From: Dehalococcoidia bacterium
GTDB taxonomy: Bacteria > Chloroflexota > Dehalococcoidia > DSTF01 > JACRBR01
Reading direction: 5' to 3'
Length of the DNA: 64,000 nt
NCBI GenBank assembly: GCA_021731085.1
Contig: JAKFYB010000018.1
Location: 93,647-157,646, forward strand
Position 1 is the stretch's first letter; each line of letters starts with the position of its first letter. Positions 58,399 through 64,000 of the stretch are shown in pieces. Made by a program: the position numbers and the translations under genes. The notes beneath the pieces are model-generated. The model was not told the DNA's origin. It did not search any database and saw only the letters and a list, made by a program, of their open reading frames with translations.

Positions 58399-58809
58399 CT
58401 AGCGGTGGTAATCCTCTTCTATGTCCAAGAACGTGATCACAAACAGATTCGCGCACTCCTCCAGATCGCAGCAATCTAGTGCGTGCATTTCGCGCCAACC
58501 TTCGATACGGCGGCACTCTTCGCAAACCTTGAAGATGACTCGAATCGCGCCCTTGACTGTCGCGGCGCGCAATCCGGCAAGGGTGTACTTCAACGGATGC
58601 GAACCCGCCGCCGTGTACGGATTCCTTGCTAGCTTCTCGCAGACTTCCTTGATCTTCGCATCGTGCGTTCGGAGCTTCCGAGATGCACGCTTCTTGTCAA
58701 AGTCCTCCGAGTAGCGCAGCTCATACGTTGGGCCAGAGCTCGTCATGCCTTCGCGTTCGTCCGTCCCGGACTCCGCTGATTGCATGGGCGAGGCTTTCGC
58801 GTCGCTCAC
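58399..58809 (-). CDS. RelE/ParE-superfamily-like toxin candidate
   Basis: 136 residues. After a polar leader (about 27 residues) the core reads YELRYSEDFDKKRASRKL, KIKEVCEKLARNPYTAAGSHPLKYTLAGLRAATVKGAIRVIFKVCEECRRIEG and a closing ANLFVITFLDIEEDYH. The strand order, the L.GLR..R....IRVIFKV stretch and the late H-x(n)-D/Y resemble RelE/YoeB/ParE toxins that cleave mRNA on ribosomes or inhibit gyrase. The GTG at 58809 has TGGAG eight bases upstream; an internal ATG at 58746 would give a core-only protein. It overlaps the Panacea-like gene by 89 nt, the compact layout of toxin-antitoxin operons. Confidence 0.65.
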   Translation of the reverse strand: MSDAKASPMQSAESGTDEREGMTSSGPTYELRYSEDFDKKRASRKLRTHDAKIKEVCEKLARNPYTAAGSHPLKYTLAGLRAATVKGAIRVIFKVCEECRRIEGWREMHALDCCDLEECANLFVITFLDIEEDYHR

Positions 58810-59395
58810 GATTCAACTCCACAAGTAACGTATCAATCCATCCTTCCTCGATGGATAGGACTGTGCTTGCCTCTTCGGGTTCAAGTACCAAGGTGAACTG
58901 AGTCCCCATCGGCGCGTCATTGATTCGGATGCTTTTACCCGTGACATCCGAGACCGTCATTCGATACACGAGATCCAACAACTCGTCTTGGTCGCTCGCG
59001 CCGTGTTTGGTCGCAATGCCGTCGATAACGTCAAAGAAGAGTTTGTTCGACGGATCCTTCAATACATCTTCCTCAAACGCGCGCGCCAACTCTCTGCCGG
59101 AATCCGTGACTTGAAACTCTTCGTCCTCCCACAAGTGGCCGCTCTGCTTAAGCTCGTCCCAGGACTCTTCAACTTCTTTTGAGAACGGGCCGCGAGTGTA
59201 GCGATAGAAACAGAAATTCAGCCCCTTGGCTCTCTCGGAGAACATCGCTTCTCCCGCGAGAAAAAGGAGTTTCATAACTTTGATTCGATTGCCAATCGCG
59301 TCCTGTTCGGACGTGCTCTCCTGAGCCTTCGATAGCAGCACTAGCGAAAGGGCGTCGTCGATGAGTTTTTCTTCGGCTGTCCGTGTCTCTCTCAT
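58721..59395 (-). CDS. Panacea/SocA-like (DUF4065-type) protein, antitoxin candidate
   Basis: 224 residues. RIKVMKLLFLAGEAMFSERA, then LNFCFYRYTRGPFSKEVEESWDELKQSGHL (about 55-85) shows the K.L.L...E......L....F....GPF...V...L..L. pattern of the Panacea/SocA domain, followed by a winged segment (DEEFQVTDSGRELARAF). Panacea domains neutralise many unrelated toxins when encoded in the same operon. TAGGAACC precedes the ATG at 59395. It is transcribed before the RelE/ParE-like gene, the usual antitoxin-first order. Assignment is by motif recall, not by a database search. Confidence 0.65.
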   Translation of the reverse strand: MRETRTAEEKLIDDALSLVLLSKAQESTSEQDAIGNRIKVMKLLFLAGEAMFSERAKGLNFCFYRYTRGPFSKEVEESWDELKQSGHLWEDEEFQVTDSGRELARAFEEDVLKDPSNKLFFDVIDGIATKHGASDQDELLDLVYRMTVSDVTGKSIRINDAPMGTQFTLVLEPEEASTVLSIEEGWIDTLLVELNRERRESLAHAISGVRDGRTRRHDELWPNV

Positions 59396-59458
59396 GATCG
59401 GTTCCTACCGGCCAATTAGAACATTTGTGCCGAACCCAAGTCAAGCCCTAGATTCGCC

Positions 59459-60238
59459 CTAGTCGAATGCCAAATCGGACTCCGACGGAGTATTAGCCAA
59501 GTAGGTTTTTCCCGCATCGCACACGGGGAGGCATTGGCACCAATCACAAAGCGGGCCGGTAAGGGCGGGATAGTTCTTGTCGGCGGAAATCCGAGCAACC
59601 TGATCGGTCACGCTTTCAATGGCAGCTTCTATTTCTGATTCGCCTACTTCGTACGTGATCCAGCGATCGTTGCCCTCTCGTTCGACATAGAGGTATGACA
59701 CTCGCAACTCGTCAACGCTCAAATGGTCGGAGCCGAGGATCGAGTAGATTTGCAACTGCATCTGATCCGGCAATTGCTTACCCGTCTTATAGTCAACGAT
59801 GTGGTGCTTTCCGTCCGGATCTCTGTGTCCTCTATCGAGTTTGCCTGAAACCGTGAAGTCCGGGAGGTTCACAAATAAGATCTCCTCTAAGAAGAGGGCG
59901 TCTGCCTCCATGTCTTCATGTTGGACGAAGAGCCGCATGGCCTTCTTGCCGCGATCCCACATTTGCTGCATTTCGTCGCGGTCGATGCCTCGAAACTCAC
60001 GTAGGAATGATGCCTTGAGCAATTCAAGAAGGCGCTGTTCGGTGCGATCAGGCGGGGATAGCAGGAAGATCTCCTGGAGCGCCTTATGAACGCTCGTTCC
60101 AAGCGCAAGCGCCGCTGACGGCGGCTGAACCAAGTCCTTCCGTCCTTGGAGAACCAACAGTTTGAACTTGTACGGACAGCGATCGTACATGCTCAAGTTA
60201 GTGAAATTCGCTCGCCAAGGAATCTTCGAAGTTGTCAT
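59459..60238 (-). CDS. PD-(D/E)XK nuclease of the RecB/Cas4-like type with four cysteines
   Basis: 259 residues. The nuclease core is VSGKLDRGHRDPDG (Asp near 134) and HHIVDYKTGKQLPDQMQLQIYS (D-x-K near 147, then the Q-x-x-x-Y motif). One Cys lies near the N-terminus (MYDRCPYKFKL, residue 21) and three at the C-terminus (CDWCQCLPVC, four Cys), the layout of Fe-S-cluster-bearing AddB/Cas4 exonucleases. The ATG at 60238 lies eight bases after TATGCT; no Shine-Dalgarno sequence. No helicase or cas gene is adjacent. It may act in element replication, recombination or defence. It could share a promoter with the genes at 59395 onward. Confidence 0.85.
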   Translation of the reverse strand: MTTSKIPWRANFTNLSMYDRCPYKFKLLVLQGRKDLVQPPSAALALGTSVHKALQEIFLLSPPDRTEQRLLELLKASFLREFRGIDRDEMQQMWDRGKKAMRLFVQHEDMEADALFLEEILFVNLPDFTVSGKLDRGHRDPDGKHHIVDYKTGKQLPDQMQLQIYSILGSDHLSVDELRVSYLYVEREGNDRWITYEVGESEIEAAIESVTDQVARISADKNYPALTGPLCDWCQCLPVCDAGKTYLANTPSESDLAFD

Positions 60239-60287
60239 AGCTGGCAAGCATAGCAGGTAGCCATCAGGCACTTCAACACCCGCTTAT

Positions 60288-60539
60288 CTAGTGGTCGAGG
60301 CGGCTGGTCAAGAAACGAGGAAGCACGCCGATGTACGCGATGGTCAAACCGAACGGTGGGACGCAGAGCGCCGCAACCGTCGCGTTATCGATAACGAGTC
60401 CGTAGATGAGAACGCCAAGCCCAACCGAGCACCCAACTAGAGCGAAAATGAGGGAGAACCGCGCCCACTCGTCGAGGCGGCGTTTGTCACTATCAGAAAT
60501 TCGTAGTGACCTTGGTACGTAGATCTCTCTGTTTTCCAT
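60288..60539 (-). CDS. small membrane protein, 83 aa
   Basis: A charged N-terminus (MENREIYVPRSLRISDSDKR), two transmembrane helices (FSLIFALVGCSVGLGVLIYG and NATVAALCVPPFGLTIAYIG) and a short tail. AAGGGC lies right before the ATG. No family was recognised. It is the first gene of the minus-strand group of the element, 49 nt upstream of the nuclease gene. Confidence 0.7.
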   Translation of the reverse strand: MENREIYVPRSLRISDSDKRRLDEWARFSLIFALVGCSVGLGVLIYGLVIDNATVAALCVPPFGLTIAYIGVLPRFLTSRLDH

Positions 60540-61982
60540 TGCCCTTCAAAGCCTCGACGGCGCTAGGGTGCACTTAATAAAGGCGCACGAATAGGCGCTT
60601 TTGCGTGGTTCCCCGCCGGGCCCTTCAACAAGTTGGAAGTTGGTAGCGCAACTTTCCTTGCGGCTGCGAGGTTGATTCAAGAGCGATCAACCGGCTACCA
60701 ACGGTATCGACAAAATGCTACCACGATAATGGCTTGTTAATCTTTGCATCTTGGTTAACGAATTCTTTACGTCTATTGAGGGGGACTCGACATGGAGCAT
60801 CGGAAAAGCGTAGGTTTTTGCGTTCGTCAGCTACGAGACAGGTCGCACCGCCTCACCCAAATCCGAGCGCTTCAACATGAATCGCTCAAAACTAGCCCCG
60901 GACGTTTTGGGGCCCCTCCATAACAATCAGACGCGCGCGGGACTTGACGATTAAACAGGCCCCCCGCCCGCCCAGGCCGAGCCCGGCGCGATCCGCGCCA
61001 GTGATCTAGCTCGCACATGAACATCCGCGCGGGCCTTGCTCGGCGTCGGCAGCGCGATCGTGGGTTTGCTAAACCCCTGCGATCGAAGCTAGATCCCCGC
61101 ACGGGCGGGCGCTGCAATCAGGGTTTGCAATCAGGCGGGCGCGATCGCGGCGCGGGCGTGGAGGGTTCCCGCAGGAATACTATTAGCGCGTACGCGAAGT
61201 AGCGAGCGAGCCTGAAGCATACTAGCCGATTTTTCCGATCGCCCGGCGGCAAAGATCATAGCTCGCTTACGAACAGACCATACTTTTCGCACGGATCGCG
61301 CCGGGACGCCGAGCGCTACGTAGGCGCGTGAGCGCCGGAGTAGCGCTAACAGCACAATAGCGGGGACATCCTATTGGGCGGTTCAGAAGGGCCCTTTCCG
61401 GGCCCTACGGCGACGATCTGGAAGGCCAAGGCGGGATCGCGTCTAACCCTTCGTCTGATTCTTTATTGAAGAGATCTAAGGTTTGGCGTGGGGCGGGCTA
61501 CCCCCTGCAACGGACGCCCGGTTGTATCCAGGGGGGCGATCCCGGTCATGCCTAGCGCGGATGTTAGGGGCGGGGTTCATTCTCGCAACGTACCGTTTAA
61601 CGTTATACGGTCATGCTCTCACTCTACTATTAAGACGCGCGTGATCACGCACCCCTGATTTAGCTTCGAAATTGGACCTACCCGGCGCGCGTCACGCACC
61701 CCATCACGCACCCTCAACCGGGCTACGAGTGGCGCTTGACTTTCGATCGGCGATCCGCGATCTTAGCCCCCGATGACCAGAGCGCGCCGTAGCGCTCACG
61801 GGAGCCGGGTGTAGTCCTAGCCCCGACAATGACGAATAGCCCCCGACGGTTCGAGCCTTTCCCGGCTCGGCGATCCGCGAACATGGACGGACGGGCGTAC
61901 CTGATCACTCTGATCGGTTACGTCCGTTTTTTGATCCCCGCGCGGATGGGGGCACTAACACACGCTACAGGCGTTAGCGCCC
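60540..61982. other. 1.44-kb gene-poor stretch inside the element
   Basis: Neither strand has a convincing ORF; the open frames here are short, lack ribosome-binding sites and are dominated by Arg, Gly and Ser. From about 60.9 kb the text is rich in GCGATC/GATCGC motifs. Notable items: direct repeat GCAATCAGG twice (61111-61133), hairpin AGGGCCC-TTTCC-GGGCCCT (61388-61406), and three copies of TCACGCACCC (61645-61713). It could hold a replication origin, packaging signal or decayed genes; nothing is proven. Confidence 0.5.
61645..61713. repeat. three direct copies of TCACGCACCC
   Basis: Copies at 61645-61654, 61692-61701 and 61704-61713, the last two 12 bp apart. The spacing of about one helical turn suits iterons or recombinase arm sites. 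Function unknown. Confidence 0.55.
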
Positions 61983-62192
61983 GTGGTTTCGAAGACGCCG
62001 CCGATTGGCGAGGTAGCCGGAACAACGCGGGCGGAAGCGCTAGCGAGAGCAGAGGATCGCGCTACGGGAGCGCGCTCCAAGTCGGGCGGACTCCGGGGGC
62101 TTCTCTCTATCTTCTCTCCCGGAGATCCGCTCGGCGATACCAGCGATCAGGTTCCCGGCCATGATCGCGAACGATCCCGACTGAACGATTGA
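61983..62192 (+). CDS. possible small protein upstream of the capsid gene
   Basis: A GTG-started 69-codon frame ending 17 nt before the capsid ATG. The protein is polar (AEALARAEDRATGARSKSGG, then LRGLLSIFSPGDPLGD and an acidic/basic tail). No ribosome-binding site or known family supports it, but its position and frame make it the only coding candidate between the gene-poor stretch and the capsid gene. Could be the remnant of a longer morphogenesis gene. Confidence 0.35.
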   Translation: MVSKTPPIGEVAGTTRAEALARAEDRATGARSKSGGLRGLLSIFSPGDPLGDTSDQVPGHDRERSRLND

Positions 62193-62209
62193 ACAAGTGA
62201 GGTAACAGG

Positions 62210-63478
62210 ATGTCTCGCAGAAGTCCGGAAACGGATACAGAGGAAATGACACGACTGCTTACGCGGTCACGCGCGCTCGGTGCGGAGTTGGACACGATGA
62301 TGAGCAGGGGCGAGTACAAGGCGATGGGCCCCAAGCTCGACGAACGCGAGCGCGTGCTCGCTCAGGTGGCGACGCTCAAGGGCCATCAAAAGGAGAACGA
62401 TCACAACGCTTGGAGAAACAAGCTGGCGGGCGGCGCGCCGATCGTGGAATACCAGTCCGCAGAGCGCGGCGCGGACGGGCAGCGGTTCGGAGGTGAAGAC
62501 GGACGCGCGCTCGATCGCTACTTGCGGACGGGCGAGATCGATCGGGGCGCGCTCACTGTCAACGAGGGCCACGTAGAGATCCCCGAACACATGATCATGC
62601 AAGTCGCGCAGGATCCGTACGGCGGCTACGCAGTCCGGCCAACGCTCGCTCAGAAGGCGCTCGTTGACGCCCAGGCGCAAGGCGCGTTGCGCTCAGCGGG
62701 CGCGCCGGAGCGGATCTGCGACGGCGATTCGTACGAGGAAGTGATCGTTACCGGCGATACGGCGGAGTGGGCCCCGGAGATCCCCGACGGGACGGAGAAC
62801 ACAAACCCCAGCGTCAAGCTCTGGATGGCTCAGATCCACAAGGTGCGCGATCTCCAATTCATGACGGAGCAGCAGCGCGAGGATCAGCACGTCGATCTAA
62901 CGGAAGCCGTGATCTTCAACAGCGTTGATCAGGCGCGGCGCATGGAGGATACGGGGCTCGTCAACGGCTCCGGTATCGGCCTTGAGCCGTTGGGCATGTT
63001 GAACGCCTCCGATCTCGTCACGCCAATCGACATCGATGGCACCACGGCAAATACCGTGAGCAATACGGCGGCGAACCTCGGCTCCGCGCCGAAGCTCGTC
63101 ACGCTCATGGGACAGCTTCCGAGCCGCTTCCATGACGGCGCGTGCTGGATGATGGCGGGCGCGACGTTCGCGGCGATCCGGTCGCTTATCGACGCCGAGG
63201 GACGCCCGTACTTCCCGGAAACGTTCACGGGCCAGGTACTCGCCGGGCATCCGGTCATTCTCAATGACGCGGTTCCCGTCGGCGGGACGAACGGAAACAA
63301 GGTCGTGATTTTCGGTAACTTCGCGCGCGGCTTCCGTATCGTTCGCAAGCCCGCCGGGATCGCGATCAGGATCCTCAATGAGCGATTCAGCGATCGCGAC
63401 TTGATCGGGATCCGGATGATCTATCGCGTGGGCGGCGGCGCGATCTTGCCGCAAGCCTTCCGCGTCGGCGCTGTGTAA
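62210..63478 (+). CDS. HK97-type phage major capsid protein
   Basis: 422 residues. The N-terminal 95 residues are helical and charged (LLTRSRALGAELDTMMSRGE, then KLDERERVLAQVATLKGHQK), like the delta/scaffold domain removed in HK97-type heads. The capsid fold follows: LVNGSGIGLEPLGMLN near 262, CWMMAGATFAAIRSLIDAEGRPYF near 312, LAGHPVILNDAVP near 347, and the closing RFSDRDLIGIRMIYRVGGGAILPQAF. GAGG lies eight bases before the ATG. Neither a prohead protease nor a portal gene precedes it, and no head-completion or tail genes follow, which is unusual for a prophage. A terminator-like hairpin follows. Confidence 0.92.
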   Translation: MSRRSPETDTEEMTRLLTRSRALGAELDTMMSRGEYKAMGPKLDERERVLAQVATLKGHQKENDHNAWRNKLAGGAPIVEYQSAERGADGQRFGGEDGRALDRYLRTGEIDRGALTVNEGHVEIPEHMIMQVAQDPYGGYAVRPTLAQKALVDAQAQGALRSAGAPERICDGDSYEEVIVTGDTAEWAPEIPDGTENTNPSVKLWMAQIHKVRDLQFMTEQQREDQHVDLTEAVIFNSVDQARRMEDTGLVNGSGIGLEPLGMLNASDLVTPIDIDGTTANTVSNTAANLGSAPKLVTLMGQLPSRFHDGACWMMAGATFAAIRSLIDAEGRPYFPETFTGQVLAGHPVILNDAVPVGGTNGNKVVIFGNFARGFRIVRKPAGIAIRILNERFSDRDLIGIRMIYRVGGGAILPQAFRVGAV

Positions 63479-63501
63479 GCGTCGGGCTAATTGTCGATCA
63501 C

Positions 63502-63534
63502 GCGGGGCCCGGTTTCCCTTCCGCCGGGCCCCGC
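63502..63534 (+). terminator. terminator-like hairpin after the capsid gene
   Basis: GCGGGGCCCGG / CCGGGCCCCGC, a perfect 11-bp stem with an 11-base loop, 23 nt after the stop. No T-run follows, so it may also be an mRNA-stabilising structure. Confidence 0.55.
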
Positions 63535-63559
63535 CGATCTCCCTTGAAGGAATCAGGCC

Positions 63560-63772
63560 ATGAGCTTTGAACAACTGGAACGCCAGAACGAACGCCAACG
63601 CGAGCTAGAGCGCTGGATCGAAGCCGACGGCGACAAGCGCGTAAGGGCTCTTGCGGGCCTACACCCGCCGGGCGACGGCGACGCGGGCCCAGGTGCTCGC
63701 GCCGCGCTCCGCGCGTGGAGCGCGCATGAGGCGCTAAAGAGCACGTACGAAGCGCGGGGTATCTCGCCATGA
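63560..63772 (+). CDS. small acidic/basic helical protein, 70 aa
   Basis: MSFEQLERQNERQRELERWI is a highly charged coiled-coil-like helix; the rest is Gly/Ala-rich (AGLHPPGDGDAGPGARAALR) with a final helix. No family was recognised. GAAGGAATCAGGCC precedes the ATG. It overlaps the excisionase gene by four bases (ATGA), so the two are co-translated and perhaps cooperate in control of excision. Confidence 0.65.
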   Translation: MSFEQLERQNERQRELERWIEADGDKRVRALAGLHPPGDGDAGPGARAALRAWSAHEALKSTYEARGISP

Positions 63773-63984
63773 ATGAAATGGAGCCGGACGTGCTGACGAT
63801 CAAAGAAGCGGCGCGCCTGCTCCGCACGGATCGCCACAAGATTTCCAAGCTCATCGCCGAGGGTGTGATCCCGGCGATCTCGCTTGGGCCGAAGATACGG
63901 CGGATCCCACGAGCCCTACTAATGAAGCGGCTTGAGGCGATCGCCCTAGCCGGAGAAAAGACGAATGAGCAACAAGCCCCGTAA
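63769..63984 (+). CDS. excisionase-like helix-turn-helix protein
   Basis: 71 residues with the HTH_17 winged helix: VLTIKEAARLLRTDRHKISK (about 8-27), LIAEGVIPAISLGPKIRRIP (wing) and RALLMKRLEAIAL. The family includes excisionases (Xis/AlpA-like) that bend DNA at att sites. Its position directly before the probable integrase, with a 20-nt overlap, supports that role. Distant similarity in fold to the chromosomal gene at 4251, which has no phage context. Confidence 0.8.
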   Translation: MNEMEPDVLTIKEAARLLRTDRHKISKLIAEGVIPAISLGPKIRRIPRALLMKRLEAIALAGEKTNEQQAP

Positions 63985-64000
63985 GGTTCGGATTGAAGGC
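63965..64000 (+). CDS. start of a probable integrase gene (cut by window edge)
   Basis: Only 12 codons are visible: MSNKPRKVRIEG. The ATG lies inside the excisionase 3' end. The basic start followed by I-E-G fits the N-terminus of many tyrosine integrases (basic run, then EGSI..R.DG), and the tRNA-Cys boundary requires such an enzyme. The identity is inferred from context, not from sequence. Confidence 0.45.
   Translation, partial: MSNKPRKVRIEG

Larger units (their letters stand above)
57459..64000. mobile_element. integrated mobile element in tRNA-Cys (right end outside window)
   Basis: Left boundary at the tRNA-Cys 3' fragment. Contents: frameshifted zinc ribbon, membrane protein, RelE/ParE-like and Panacea-like genes, PD-(D/E)XK nuclease, small membrane protein (57.6-60.5 kb, mostly minus strand, AT-richer than the chromosome), then a gene-poor GC-rich stretch and capsid, small ORF, excisionase and probable integrase start (62.2-64 kb, plus strand). 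If the last gene is a normal integrase the element would be about 8 kb. No terminase, portal, protease, tail or lysis gene is seen. The two halves differ in composition, so it may be a composite. Confidence 0.8.

Noticed and set aside
59459..60238. Cas4 of a CRISPR system
   Set aside because: No cas1/cas2 or repeat array in the window; the gene lies in an integrated element.
60872..61908. Several short frames in the gene-poor part of the element
   Set aside because: They lack ribosome-binding sites, are dominated by Arg/Gly/Ser from GC-rich sequence and overlap on both strands.
62210..63478. Encapsulin shell protein
   Set aside because: It is much longer than encapsulins, has an N-terminal delta-like helical domain, and sits beside excisionase and a probable integrase.

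Overview
The window is a GC-rich, densely coding bacterial chromosome segment with no rRNA and one complete tRNA. The organism is probably a Chloroflexota member (Dehalococcoidia-like); this is inferred from a bS22-like 31-residue ribosomal protein, an actinobacterial/Chloroflexota-style gene repertoire and many promoter-like TAnnnT boxes placed 6-7 nt before start codons (leaderless transcription). No taxonomic marker was tested.

Left to right: clpC (cut by the window edge), rpsA and a bS22-like gene (1-3.6 kb). A molybdenum hydroxylase locus (4.5-10.3 kb) has medium, small and large subunits plus a MoaD-like protein on the minus strand, with XdhC and a MocA-like nucleotidyltransferase divergent. 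A phosphoribosyltransferase gene has a long leader containing a Trp-bearing 13-codon ORF and a hairpin (10.4-11.4 kb). UbiA, a small putative DNA-binding protein and HemW follow (11.5-14.5 kb). An accessory two-gene cassette of unknown function (14.9-16.5 kb) sits behind long inverted repeats. A split transketolase is divergent from soxR with a SoxR box between them (16.5-18.7 kb). Small metabolic and redox genes fill 18.7-32.7 kb (DinB, PhzF, GNAT, ferric-reductase-like/ApbE, TlpA, Dtd, VOC, slipin, DUF2157). Housekeeping genes follow: mfd, a pth homologue lacking its catalytic histidine, nnr, acpS, folD (32.8-40.6 kb), then an unassigned strongly foldable intergenic stretch (40.6-41.2 kb), a double winged-helix protein, yvcK and gatB (41.2-44.9 kb). 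Three GT-C membrane glycosyltransferases surround tRNA-Leu(UAA) (45.4-50.2 kb). The rest of the core is SDR, MOSC, surface proteins and glutaminase (50.3-57.4 kb).

From about 57.46 kb to the right edge lies an integrated mobile element. Its left boundary is a 44-nt 3' half of a tRNA-Cys gene broken at the anticodon loop, the expected footprint of a tyrosine recombinase. The element carries a frameshifted zinc-ribbon gene, a membrane protein, a RelE/ParE-like gene overlapping a Panacea-like gene (candidate toxin-antitoxin), a PD-(D/E)XK nuclease with four cysteines, a 1.4-kb gene-poor stretch, a lone HK97-type major capsid gene, a small ORF, an excisionase and the first codons of what is probably the integrase. 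No portal, terminase, protease or tail gene is visible. It resembles a small capsid-bearing satellite or relic more than a complete prophage, and it is the most interesting part of the window together with the unknown cassette at 15-16.5 kb.
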